Source of the DNA: Saprospiraceae bacterium
GTDB taxonomy: Bacteria > Bacteroidota > Bacteroidia > Chitinophagales > Saprospiraceae
Length of the DNA stretch: 64,000 bases
Assembly: GCA_016714895.1 (NCBI GenBank)
Contig: JADKBV010000004.1
Span: 310,001 to 374,000, forward strand
Direction: 5' to 3'
The notes under the pieces were generated by a model, which was not told the DNA's origin, did no database searches, and worked only from the letters and a program-made list of their open reading frames with translations. The translations under genes and the position numbers were made by a program. Shown here piece by piece: positions 9,246 through 17,972 of the stretch (position 1 is its first letter; each line of letters begins with the position of its first letter).

Positions 9246-9253
9246 CAAAACTA
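9246..9253 (-). promoter_or_regulatory. Putative -7 promoter element of the EamA gene
   Basis: TAGTTTTG on the minus strand fits the Bacteroidota -7 consensus TAnnTTTG and lies 18 bases before the EamA start. No clear -33 TTG is seen at the usual distance. Confidence 0.35.
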
Positions 9254-9298
9254 CATATTTTAGAATTGTTTTACATTCATTGCAGATATAATATCCAC

Positions 9299-9339
9299 AA
9301 AAAAAATACACCCATATTTCAAAAACATGAGTGTATTTT
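9299..9339 (-). terminator. Intrinsic terminator of the DUF1800-DUF1501 operon
   Basis: The arms AAAATACAC (9303-9311) and GTGTATTTT (9331-9339) pair perfectly, and CAT/ATG inside them adds three pairs after one mismatch. On the minus strand the hairpin is followed by eight U. It lies 25 bases after the stop of the DUF1501 gene. Confidence 0.65.
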
Positions 9340-9363
9340 AAATTCTGAATAAGGCAGGGAGCT

Positions 9364-10803
9364 CTACAAATTGAGAAATCCAACCGGGTTGTTTCCTGAG
9401 GTATAATCGTAAAAATATCCTATATTCGGAAATAAGGTAGCAAGTTCTGAAGGTGGCACACCAAACCAAAGGGCTATTTCAGCAAAATATTCATCTGCCG
9501 ACATACTTGGCAATAAAACACCATTGTACAACATCAATGGGTTGCTGTTGTTGATGTTGAGTTGCGGATATGTACCGTAAATATCCTGTCCGTTGACAGC
9601 ACCACCCATGATAAAGGTATTTGCTCCCCAGGCGTGGTCTGTACCGTTGCCATTAGAAGCCAAAGTCCTTGAAAATTCTGATATATTAAAAGTTGTCACA
9701 CAATCTGCAATACCTAATTGTTCCATAGCTGCGTTAAACTGATGTAATGCATTATCCAGTTCCGTAAGCATGGTTGCCTGATTGTTGAGCAATTCATCAT
9801 GATGATCCCAACCACCAAAATCCACAAAAAAGATTTGACGGTTCATGCCCAATTGTTCACGACCTGCTATGGTTCGGGCAATCATCTCAAAAGACATATT
9901 CAACGTAGGGTTCCAACTTCCGGGTCTTCCGTTTACAAACGGCACAGTCCAAACCGGTGGATTGTCTAAAATGGGCTGCAATTCTTCAAAACCCAACATT
10001 GATTGTTTGATAGTGTGGGTATATGTTTTTTTGTAAATATCAGAATACGTATTATTCATCATACCGTTTAATGCCGCCATTTTCATTTGCGGGACAACCC
10101 AATTATCATTTCTGCCATCAACACCAACAGCTCCCGTTAAGGGACGTAATGCAAACTCTACGGAATTGTTACCGGTCTGAAAAAGATTGGTTCCCGATAA
10201 GGACATGGACATAGAAATATTTTCATTGTCGTTGGCTGCTACCAGCATATCAGCGATTTTTCCACCCCAGCCTACTGCCTGTCTGGCATGCGGCACTCCG
10301 GTCTGCCAATGCTGAACCTGATCCGAATGAGAAAACAAACCAAGAGGAACCGGAATGTTTCCATCATAAAACTGTTGTCTGGTCAAAGGTTGTACCAGTG
10401 ATCCGACATTAGAGACAAAAGCCATTTTCCCCTGATCAAATAACGTTTTTGACCTCGTCATGGACGGGTGAAGACCATATTGTCTTCCATCAGGTGTTGC
10501 CGCAGTAATCGGAAGTAATTGGTTCTGAGCCAAAGCCATGTTGGTTCTGGCTGCGGCATATTGAGCATATTCCGTATTTCCTCTGGGTACCAGCATATTG
10601 AAAGAGTCCAGACCTCCCGAAGTCAGAATACAGACCAATGCTTTGTAATCACCGGAATTTTGAACAGCAGAATTAAAACCAGCTGCTGCGTTCAGCATTT
10701 TTAAGTTGGTAAGCGTGCTAAAAAAGGTGGTATATCCAACAGCAGCACAACTTAATTGTCCTAAAAATCCTCTTCTTGATATTTTATGGTGTTTGTGTCC
10801 CAT
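9364..10803 (-). CDS. DUF1501 domain protein with Tat signal
   Basis: The 479-residue protein begins with a twin-arginine signal (SRRGFLGQ) followed by a hydrophobic stretch, so it should be exported folded. The body carries the DUF1501 pattern: VCILTSGGLDSFNMLVP at the start of the mature part, FVDFGGWDHHDELLNN, and NISEFSRTLASNGNGTDHAWG. The Asp/His residues of these blocks resemble the metal site of the alkaline phosphatase/sulfatase fold to which the family is distantly related. Its activity is unknown. It follows the DUF1800 gene by 16 bases in one operon, the usual pairing for these families, and a strong hairpin follows its stop. Confidence 0.85.
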   Translation of the reverse strand: MGHKHHKISRRGFLGQLSCAAVGYTTFFSTLTNLKMLNAAAGFNSAVQNSGDYKALVCILTSGGLDSFNMLVPRGNTEYAQYAAARTNMALAQNQLLPITAATPDGRQYGLHPSMTRSKTLFDQGKMAFVSNVGSLVQPLTRQQFYDGNIPVPLGLFSHSDQVQHWQTGVPHARQAVGWGGKIADMLVAANDNENISMSMSLSGTNLFQTGNNSVEFALRPLTGAVGVDGRNDNWVVPQMKMAALNGMMNNTYSDIYKKTYTHTIKQSMLGFEELQPILDNPPVWTVPFVNGRPGSWNPTLNMSFEMIARTIAGREQLGMNRQIFFVDFGGWDHHDELLNNQATMLTELDNALHQFNAAMEQLGIADCVTTFNISEFSRTLASNGNGTDHAWGANTFIMGGAVNGQDIYGTYPQLNINNSNPLMLYNGVLLPSMSADEYFAEIALWFGVPPSELATLFPNIGYFYDYTSGNNPVGFLNL

Positions 10804-10819
10804 TTTATTTTTATTTTTC

Positions 10820-12649
10820 TTATTTGAAAATGTTGTAGTCCGGAGAATTCAAGATAATGTATAGAGCACTTCTCACCCTATGAGATCTCCATTCGATAGG
10901 ATTTCCCCAGGTCCAGTAAGTTCCGTTCAGAGAGGTTCTCATAAGTTGACGGGTTTCATCCGACAATTGACCGTGAGTAAATATTCTGTCCAACTCGTTG
11001 ATGACATTTTCCGAATCCTCCGCTATGGGTTCTAATTCAGAAAAAACAAGCCTGACATAGTCTTCACCGTATTGTTCACTTCCATGCCAACTCCAGAATA
11101 AAGATCCCCATTCATTAAGCTGTTGTTGTTCCTGATCAAACCATACACCGCCAACCCAACCATTGACCCGATTGATATACGTAATGGAGGATGACGTATT
11201 ATGCAACTTAAATTCCGGTGCTACTAAATTTTGGGTAGCTATATCGCCGACAGGTCTGAAATCCGGCAGATAAAAATTGAATACACTGGGTGAATACATG
11301 ACATGCTGTCGGGTTGCTTCATAAAAGTCGTATCCGTTATTCCAGTATCTGTTTCTGGAAGCAAACAAAGGCATAGCATTAGCTACGTGGGTAAACCTGA
11401 GCATTGGCTCTCTGAGTTTTCCATTGGTAGGATCTGCCATAGATTCTGCACTTCGGGCCTCAATATCTAATAAAATGGCTTTTATAACCGCCTTCATATC
11501 ACCTCTGACACCTTGACCGTTATTGGCAAAAGCTGCAGCTACCCTGCCTACATAATCCGGAGAAGGATTTGATTTTACCAATCTTTGTATCAATCGGTAA
11601 GAAACAAAAGGAGCTGTATTCGGATGATTAAATAAAAAGTCAACAGCTTGTTGGATATCCGTCATTCCCGGTTGTCCTGCAGGAATCGTATATCCCAAAA
11701 ATGTTTTGGAAACTGTTTCATGTTGTGGTTGATACATTACCATGGGTAGCACCTTACTGATCATTCCTATATCATCTCCAAAATCTACATTTGATTTCCA
11801 ATCGACCCATTCTTCCAATCCGCCTCCCATCAAACCGGTAAATACTTTGGCGAGCTCCGCTACATCTTCATTATTATAGGTTGGAATCTGATTACCATTC
11901 GCATCGGTAACAGGTGTTCCGTTTTGTTCCAGTTGAACCAACCCAATGGTAAATAACTGCATGATTTCCCTGGCATAATTCTGGTCAGGATTTACATTGG
12001 CAGCAATATTAGTTTTCGGATTGTTCAAATGACTTAAATAATATCCCATCGAAGGATGCAGGGTAACTTCCATCAATAAATCTCTGTAATTTCCAAAGGA
12101 ATGTTCCAATAAAACATCGTAGTATCCTGAAATTGATTCAGCCCAGTTGGACAAATCAGAATTATAAGATATAACCAGAATCTGGCTCAATGCATAGGCA
12201 ATCCTCTGTCTTAACAAGTCTTCATTTCCGATGTTTTGAGTCCACCAGGCATAGTTAAATTGTAAGGCTGTAGGACCAAATTCATTGTCAGGATCATCGG
12301 ATTCTGACAAAATCTCTGCCCAAATATCATCAACTTCCGGGGTGATAAGGTCGAGTCTTTTGACAAACTGTGAGTCTATCCATCTTTCATATTCCCAATT
12401 ATCTCTAAAATCTTCAATAACATCTATATTAGCTCCAAAAGTAGTTTGTGCTAAAAATCTGGAAGCTTCAAAGGTTTTGTGATCCATTCCGGATGCATCG
12501 AGCGTTTTTTCAGGTGTAGAGCTCCCGACACTGTTACTTGCAGTGACTGTAATACCGCTGTTGTGACCTGCTCCTATATAATCATTGTATAGCTGGGCCT
12601 GCGTTACATTGACAATAAATATGCTGATAAATAATAAACTGTGTCTCAT
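10820..12649 (-). CDS. DUF1800 domain protein, secreted
   Basis: The 609-residue protein has a short signal peptide (FISIFIVNVTQAQ). The DUF1800 core follows, with ARFLAQTTFGAN near the N-terminus, NYAREIMQLFTIGLVQL, and YRLIQRLVKSNPSPDYV further on. The family is exported and of unknown biochemical function; it almost always sits next to DUF1501, as here (16-base gap downstream). The gene starts 46 bases after the stop of the discoidin-like T9SS gene and is probably co-transcribed with it. Confidence 0.85.
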   Translation of the reverse strand: MRHSLLFISIFIVNVTQAQLYNDYIGAGHNSGITVTASNSVGSSTPEKTLDASGMDHKTFEASRFLAQTTFGANIDVIEDFRDNWEYERWIDSQFVKRLDLITPEVDDIWAEILSESDDPDNEFGPTALQFNYAWWTQNIGNEDLLRQRIAYALSQILVISYNSDLSNWAESISGYYDVLLEHSFGNYRDLLMEVTLHPSMGYYLSHLNNPKTNIAANVNPDQNYAREIMQLFTIGLVQLEQNGTPVTDANGNQIPTYNNEDVAELAKVFTGLMGGGLEEWVDWKSNVDFGDDIGMISKVLPMVMYQPQHETVSKTFLGYTIPAGQPGMTDIQQAVDFLFNHPNTAPFVSYRLIQRLVKSNPSPDYVGRVAAAFANNGQGVRGDMKAVIKAILLDIEARSAESMADPTNGKLREPMLRFTHVANAMPLFASRNRYWNNGYDFYEATRQHVMYSPSVFNFYLPDFRPVGDIATQNLVAPEFKLHNTSSSITYINRVNGWVGGVWFDQEQQQLNEWGSLFWSWHGSEQYGEDYVRLVFSELEPIAEDSENVINELDRIFTHGQLSDETRQLMRTSLNGTYWTWGNPIEWRSHRVRSALYIILNSPDYNIFK

Positions 12650-12695
12650 TTCTTATTCTTTACATTGGATAAAAAAAATCATTTTGTTTGAAGTA

Positions 12696-13484
12696 TTATT
12701 TGAATACTTCAAAAGCCACACTCCGCGTCAGATCTTTGGAAGATACCGTCAGAATATAGGCTCCGTTGACAAAACTCTGGACATCAACTGTCGATTTTGT
12801 CCAGGTTGAGGCTACGTCCCAGGTTCCTGAAGCAACAACTTTTCCTGACATATCTGCTATGGTATAAGAAACACTACCTTCCGGGAAAGCTTCCAATCCG
12901 ATATGAATAAACTGAGAAGCCGGATTAGGACTGACACTGATAAACGAAGGTGATTTTTCTTCTTCATTGGTGGCCGAAATGGTCGCTGGTGTAGCATTAA
13001 ATTTTACTTCACTTAATCCATAACAGTTACCTCCATAATTATTTCTGGCCGTTATCAAAACATATCTGGCTATTTTACCACCAAAATCAGGTCCTGCAGA
13101 TCCTTCATAAAAACCGGAACCATTAGCCTGAGGTAAGGTAAAACGTCCCCATTCCTGCCAGCTGACGCCATCTATGGAAATATCAACAAAAATATCTTTT
13201 AAGCCATCCTGAAGATCTCCTTCCAATTCCTGCAGAGACCAAGGCTCAAAATTGTAATTGTTGATCCTGCCGGGTGTATTAAAATTCCAGAATGTGGATT
13301 CATGCATTGAATATGTGTCCTTAAAATCATACAAAATCCAATGCGAAGAACCCCTTGCCGGATTGGGTCCCGGTCTGGCGGTGCAAGAAAGCCATGCATT
13401 TTGTATTGAGGTATTATGTCTGTTTTCCTGAGCGGAAACAAACACCCAAATCAAACTCAAAACAAAGGTCAATATAAACTTCAT
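12696..13484 (-). CDS. Discoidin-like (F5/8 type C-like) secreted protein with T9SS sorting domain
   Basis: The ATG at 13484 opens a clear signal peptide (MKFILTFVLSLIWVFVSAQ); the longer reading adds 11 residues and is less likely. Residues ~20-160 look like a galactose-binding/discoidin fold: an N-terminal SCTARPGPNP stretch, WILYDFKDTYSMHES, a BISIDG-like phrase (DISIDGVSWQEWG) and ARYVLITARNN. The last ~80 residues, from SPNPAS, form a T9SS type A sorting domain. It is probably a surface carbohydrate- or polymer-binding protein. It precedes the DUF1800/DUF1501 pair by 46 bases on the same strand. Confidence 0.75.
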   Translation of the reverse strand: MKFILTFVLSLIWVFVSAQENRHNTSIQNAWLSCTARPGPNPARGSSHWILYDFKDTYSMHESTFWNFNTPGRINNYNFEPWSLQELEGDLQDGLKDIFVDISIDGVSWQEWGRFTLPQANGSGFYEGSAGPDFGGKIARYVLITARNNYGGNCYGLSEVKFNATPATISATNEEEKSPSFISVSPNPASQFIHIGLEAFPEGSVSYTIADMSGKVVASGTWDVASTWTKSTVDVQSFVNGAYILTVSSKDLTRSVAFEVFK

Positions 13485-13796
13485 ATCTTTGGTTTTATGG
13501 TTAATATCAAATAACATTCCACGTTTATTTTATGGTCATCAGGTTTACACCCTTAATAACTAAAAATCTTGTTTTTTACATTAAAAAATAAACTGATGTA
13601 ACCCAAAATAATTTGCCTTTTGGTTCTTACATCATAATTATTAGAAATACAATTCAGGGAAAGTGCTGCTTACAAACACCAAAATTATCAGATAGCTTTC
13701 ATATTTTTATATTTTTATGTCTTTTTTTTTAAAAAAACCTTAAAATTAGGGGAAAACCATCATTTTTGTGATATCATTTGATACAAAATTTCCACT
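13485..13796. other. Intergenic region between divergent genes
   Basis: This AT-rich spacer separates the discoidin-like gene (minus) from yraN (plus) and must hold both promoters. I see no exact TAnnTTTG element close to either start, and no open frame or repeat of note. Confidence 0.5.
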
Positions 13797-14165
13797 ATGG
13801 AAAATACAAAAAAACACCTGGGTCAAAGAGGTGAAGCTGTTGCAACAGAATATCTGATATCGAAAGGTTATACCATTCTCGAAAAAAACTGGCGTTTCAG
13901 AAGAGCTGAGATTGATATCATTTGCTCACAAAATCACATTCTGATTTTTGTTGAAGTTAAAAGCAGATCTTACACCTTTTTCGGAGAACCCGAAGAAAGC
14001 ATTTCAGCGTATAAGGAAAATCTGATTATCGATGCCGCCAGTCAGTACATGATCCAACATCAATACGAAAGCGAAATCCGCTTTGACATTATTTCAGTTG
14101 TTTTTGAAAAAAACAAAGAGCCGCTGATTAATCATTTCGAAGATGCTTTTTTCCCGGGTTTGTGA
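13797..14165 (+). CDS. YraN/UPF0102 family nuclease-like protein
   Basis: The 122-residue protein matches the UPF0102 family from end to end: HLGQRGEAVATEYL at the N-terminus, then WRFRRAEIDII and LIFVEVKSR. The spaced Glu-Asp and Glu-x-Lys residues form the active-site pattern of restriction-endonuclease-like folds. The family is predicted to act on DNA, but its role is not settled. It stands alone; the next 620 bases hold no convincing gene. Confidence 0.9.
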   Translation: MENTKKHLGQRGEAVATEYLISKGYTILEKNWRFRRAEIDIICSQNHILIFVEVKSRSYTFFGEPEESISAYKENLIIDAASQYMIQHQYESEIRFDIISVVFEKNKEPLINHFEDAFFPGL

Positions 14166-14786
14166 GTGGGGATAGTTTAGAAAAAAAAATCTAATAAAAA
14201 ATATCCTGCTTTTCAATTCGTTTTGTTACATCACATCAAACACAATAAACATAGACGACATGTCACCATTTTGTTACATGTTGGTTCTTGTTTCACACTA
14301 ATTTGTGTTTTGTTATTAAATAAATTGTTGTAAAAAAATTGAAATAAAAAGCCAAAATAATAGCACAGCCCATTATTTTCCAAATAATATCAAAAAATAA
14401 TTAACTGTTTTTTAACATTCGGTCTCTATAGCGATACGTCAAAACATTAATATTTTACACAAATGTCTTATTATCTATTATTTATAAAATTTAGCAGTGT
14501 TAATGATTTATTAAATTTTTTTTAGAAAAATTATACTAACAGTTAGGTTATGCCACTTTTTTCTGATGTCTTCCATGTTTTTTTGAGTTTTTTTTCCCAA
14601 CTCCTTAAATTTTTTAAGATGATTCTCCTTCTTGTTATGATAAAAATCCACAACTTTGTCAAAATGAGGCGATTCCACAAACTTTTTTCATTTTTTACGT
14701 TATTATTATAATCAACAAACATACCTTGTCGTCTTATTTTTGTTGACTTCATAAAATCCATTGTAAAGCAGACAAAATATATTATC
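14166..14786. other. Long AT-rich intergenic region
   Basis: No convincing gene is seen in 621 bases. ACATGT occurs twice about 24 bases apart (near 14258-14281), forming a spaced inverted repeat. A TATTTTTG (14735-14742) resembles a -7 element for the next gene, with a leader of about 44 bases. On the minus strand a frame ending at 14511 reads like a small Lys/Glu-rich protein but has no ATG in frame (see findings). Confidence 0.5.
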
Positions 14787-17700
14787 ATGCAAAAAATCAC
14801 TTTTGTTCTTGCATTTATCTTATGCAGCCTTGTCTTACAGGCACAAAATTTTGGCAGAAATAAACCTGTTTACCAAAATTTTGACTTCAAAGTAGTCGAA
14901 ACGACCAACTTCAAAATTCATCATTATATCAAAAATCCTGAAGTGGTAAACCGGCTTTCAGCTGTTTCTCAACAATGGTATACAAATCATAAAAACATAT
15001 TTAAAGAAGATATACTGTTTAAAAATCCAATCATTTTTTACAATGATCATGCTGATTTCCAACAAACCAATACCATCTCAGGTCAAATAGGAATCGGTAC
15101 CGGAGGAGTCACGGAAGCACTAAAAAACAGGGTGGTAATGCCCCTTGCTTTTTCAAACCAGGCTACGCATCACGTTCTGGCTCATGAATTGGTACACGCT
15201 TTTCAGTTTAACAATATTCAATCAGGTGATTCAACCAATCTCAATTCACTGGCAAATCTTCCGCTTTGGATGATAGAAGGAATGGCTGAATATTTTTCAT
15301 TGTCCCGGATCGATCCTTTTACTGCGATGTGGATGAGGGATGCTGTGCTCAACAATCATCTGCCCTCCATCAATAAAATGAATGACTTCCGCTATTTTCC
15401 ATACCGATACGGACATTCCCTGATCGCTTTTATTGGCGGCACTTTCGGCGATGATAAACTGAATAATCTCTTTATCAGTACAGCAAAATATGGTCTCGAA
15501 CTAGGTTTTATAGATGCGTTGGGCGTCGATACTAAAACCATTACCAACGCATGGCACAGAAACCTCAAAGAACTATACAATCTGGGTGACGCAAAAGAAA
15601 AACCTCAGGGTAAAAAACTCATCAGTAGCGAAAATGGAGGCAAAATGAATCTTTCGCCTTCCATCAGCCCTAATGGAAAATATTTGATCTTTCTCTCAGA
15701 AAAAAATGTTTTTACCACGGACCTTTATCTTGCTGATGCTCAAAAAGGTGATATCATCCGAAAAGTTTCTTCCAATGCATCCAATGGCGACCTTGACTAT
15801 ATCAATGTCATGGAATCTGCCGGATCCTGGTCTCCCGATAGTGAAAATTTTATTTATGTAGGGGTCAAAAATGGAGATAATGTCATCGTCATGGCCGATG
15901 TCTCCAAAGGTAAAACACTCGAAACCATAAAAATTCCCGGAGTTCCAGCTTTCGCAAATCCGGTATTCAGTCCCGACGGAAAAGATATTTATGTTTCCGG
16001 TCTGGTAAACGGTCAGGTGGATATCTACAAATATACCCTAAAATCCAAAAAAACTGAACAAATCACCTTTGATATCTATAGTGAAAATATGATATCTTTT
16101 TCACCGGATGGCATGACTATGGCCTTTTGTTATGACAAAAGATCTGTTGATGAAGGCCGCAAAAACGGCAGATATACTTTCGATATAGCTTTGATGAATG
16201 TGGATTCAAGGCAAATCAGGGTTTTAGATGTTTTTTTTGGTGCCGACAACCTGAACCCTTCATTTGACCATGAAGGGAATATCTATTTTGTCAGTGACAG
16301 AGATGGTTTCCGCAATCTATATTCGTACGACGTTACTTCCGGCACGGTTTATCAAAGAACGGAATTATTAACTGGTCTCAGTGGCATTTCAGGACACTCT
16401 CCTATGTTGTCCGCAAGTACCAAAAGAGATAGAATTGTATTTACTCATTATTACAATAGTGAATATACGATTTATCAGAGTAATACAGAAAGGTTGTCCA
16501 AAATCCCGGTTTCTGACCTGAAATCGGTCAATCTCACCAAAGGTTCTTTGCCACCATTACAAAACCTGACCAATGACATCGTAGGAGCACATTTCAAAGA
16601 TATTGATAACAGGAGCGCCTTGGATACCCTGTACGCTAAAAACGTGAACTACAGACCGCATTTCAAACTTGATTATATCACCGGTGGTGCAGGTATGGTA
16701 GGTGTAGGAACCAATACAGGTTCATTCAATAATAATGTCGGAATGGGTGGCGGTATTGCCATGATCTTCAGTGATATTCTGGGAGATAATCAGATTTTTT
16801 CGCAATTGTCAATGAATGGGGAAATTCTTGATATTGGCGGCATGGTCTCTTATATCAACAGGTCTTCAAGAGTGGCCTGGGGAGTCGGGGTGATGCATTT
16901 TCCTTTGAGAACGGGCTTTCAGTCTTTTGAAAACGGTGCTGTTATTGATGGTGTTCTGTATGAAGGCGTGACAGCCCAAACCAATCTTATACGGGTTTTT
17001 GACAAAGGTCTTAGCGCTTTTGCACACTATCCATTCAGTACCACGTTGCGTTTGGAAGCCGGTATAGCCGGAACACACAGATCTTTCAGGTGGGATGAAT
17101 ACAATGATTATTATGTAGGAAATCAATTTACAGGATATCGATTGGTGGGTTCTGACAGGCAAAGAGTTCCTACAGGAGAAAGTCTTCAACTTGACCAATA
17201 CTACACCATTCTGAAAGGTTTCGGAGGAAATGTAAACTTCGGTCTGGTGGGTGACAATAGTTATTTTGGATTTACAGCTCCGCTCGCGGGTCAAAGATTC
17301 AGATTTAGTGTCGAACAATTTTTCGGCAATGACAATTATACCGCTGTCCTTGCTGATTACAGAAAATATTTTTGGTTGAAACCAATCAGTTTGGCCATAA
17401 GATCCACTAACTACCTCCGTTTCGAAAAAGAAGTCAATTCCGTTTATCCTTTTTATCTGGGCAATATGGGATTCCTGAGAGGATTAGGTGGCATTGTCAA
17501 TGCTGATCTCGAAAGTCTCGGCCTCACCTTCAGACAGTTGTTGGGATCAAAAATTATGATGTTGAGTGGTGAAGTAAGATTACCGTTTACCGGACCAAAA
17601 CAATTGGCACTGATCAACGCAAGCGGATTTTTATCAGACCTCAATCTCTTTATTGACAGTGGTGTGACTTTTGACAATTTTGAACAATTCCGCACAGGTA

Positions 17701-17927
17701 CGGAAATATATACAGTCGTTCGCGATGAAAACGGTCAAATCCTGGTAGACCAAAACGGAAATGTTATATATGGTTTTCAAAATGTAAAACCTTCCATTCT
17801 CACTTCCGTCGGTATCTCTGCAAGAATCAATTTGTTCGGAGCCTTAATCGTCGAACCATACTACGCAAGAGTTCTGACAAAAGGAAGTAGCTTCCAGTTT
17901 GGTTTGAACTTAATACCCGGTTGGTAG
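14787..17927 (+). CDS. Peptidase MA-like / TolB propeller / outer-membrane barrel protein
   Basis: This is a 1046-residue exported protein with a signal peptide ending LQAQ. Residues ~20-260 form a gluzincin-like zinc peptidase domain: HVLAHELVHAFQ carries HExxH, and LWMIEGMAEYFS supplies the downstream glutamate. Residues ~280-560 contain PD40/TolB beta-propeller repeats (SPSISPNGKYLIFLS, NPVFSPDGKDIYVSG, ISFSPDGMTMAFCYD). The C-terminal ~400 residues are rich in alternating Gly/aromatic strands (YITGGAGMVGVG onward, ending GLNLIPGW) like an Omp85/surface-antigen barrel. A protease linked to a propeller and barrel suggests a surface-displayed enzyme. Similar large proteins occur in Bacteroidota, but I know of no defined function. 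Confidence 0.7.
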   Translation: MQKITFVLAFILCSLVLQAQNFGRNKPVYQNFDFKVVETTNFKIHHYIKNPEVVNRLSAVSQQWYTNHKNIFKEDILFKNPIIFYNDHADFQQTNTISGQIGIGTGGVTEALKNRVVMPLAFSNQATHHVLAHELVHAFQFNNIQSGDSTNLNSLANLPLWMIEGMAEYFSLSRIDPFTAMWMRDAVLNNHLPSINKMNDFRYFPYRYGHSLIAFIGGTFGDDKLNNLFISTAKYGLELGFIDALGVDTKTITNAWHRNLKELYNLGDAKEKPQGKKLISSENGGKMNLSPSISPNGKYLIFLSEKNVFTTDLYLADAQKGDIIRKVSSNASNGDLDYINVMESAGSWSPDSENFIYVGVKNGDNVIVMADVSKGKTLETIKIPGVPAFANPVFSPDGKDIYVSGLVNGQVDIYKYTLKSKKTEQITFDIYSENMISFSPDGMTMAFCYDKRSVDEGRKNGRYTFDIALMNVDSRQIRVLDVFFGADNLNPSFDHEGNIYFVSDRDGFRNLYSYDVTSGTVYQRTELLTGLSGISGHSPMLSASTKRDRIVFTHYYNSEYTIYQSNTERLSKIPVSDLKSVNLTKGSLPPLQNLTNDIVGAHFKDIDNRSALDTLYAKNVNYRPHFKLDYITGGAGMVGVGTNTGSFNNNVGMGGGIAMIFSDILGDNQIFSQLSMNGEILDIGGMVSYINRSSRVAWGVGVMHFPLRTGFQSFENGAVIDGVLYEGVTAQTNLIRVFDKGLSAFAHYPFSTTLRLEAGIAGTHRSFRWDEYNDYYVGNQFTGYRLVGSDRQRVPTGESLQLDQYYTILKGFGGNVNFGLVGDNSYFGFTAPLAGQRFRFSVEQFFGNDNYTAVLADYRKYFWLKPISLAIRSTNYLRFEKEVNSVYPFYLGNMGFLRGLGGIVNADLESLGLTFRQLLGSKIMMLSGEVRLPFTGPKQLALINASGFLSDLNLFIDSGVTFDNFEQFRTGTEIYTVVRDENGQILVDQNGNVIYGFQNVKPSILTSVGISARINLFGALIVEPYYARVLTKGSSFQFGLNLIPGW

Positions 17928-17972
17928 AAACTTATTTTTTGTTCTCTTTGTTAATGATGTGAATATTATAAT

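Noticed and set aside
14543..14800. 85-codon minus-strand frame overlapping the start of the outer-membrane gene
   Set aside because: It has no recognisable composition or start signal. Another minus-strand frame in the same place looks more protein-like.
16866..17318. 150-codon minus-strand frame inside the peptidase-barrel gene
   Set aside because: It lies entirely inside a gene with clear domains and has no features of its own.
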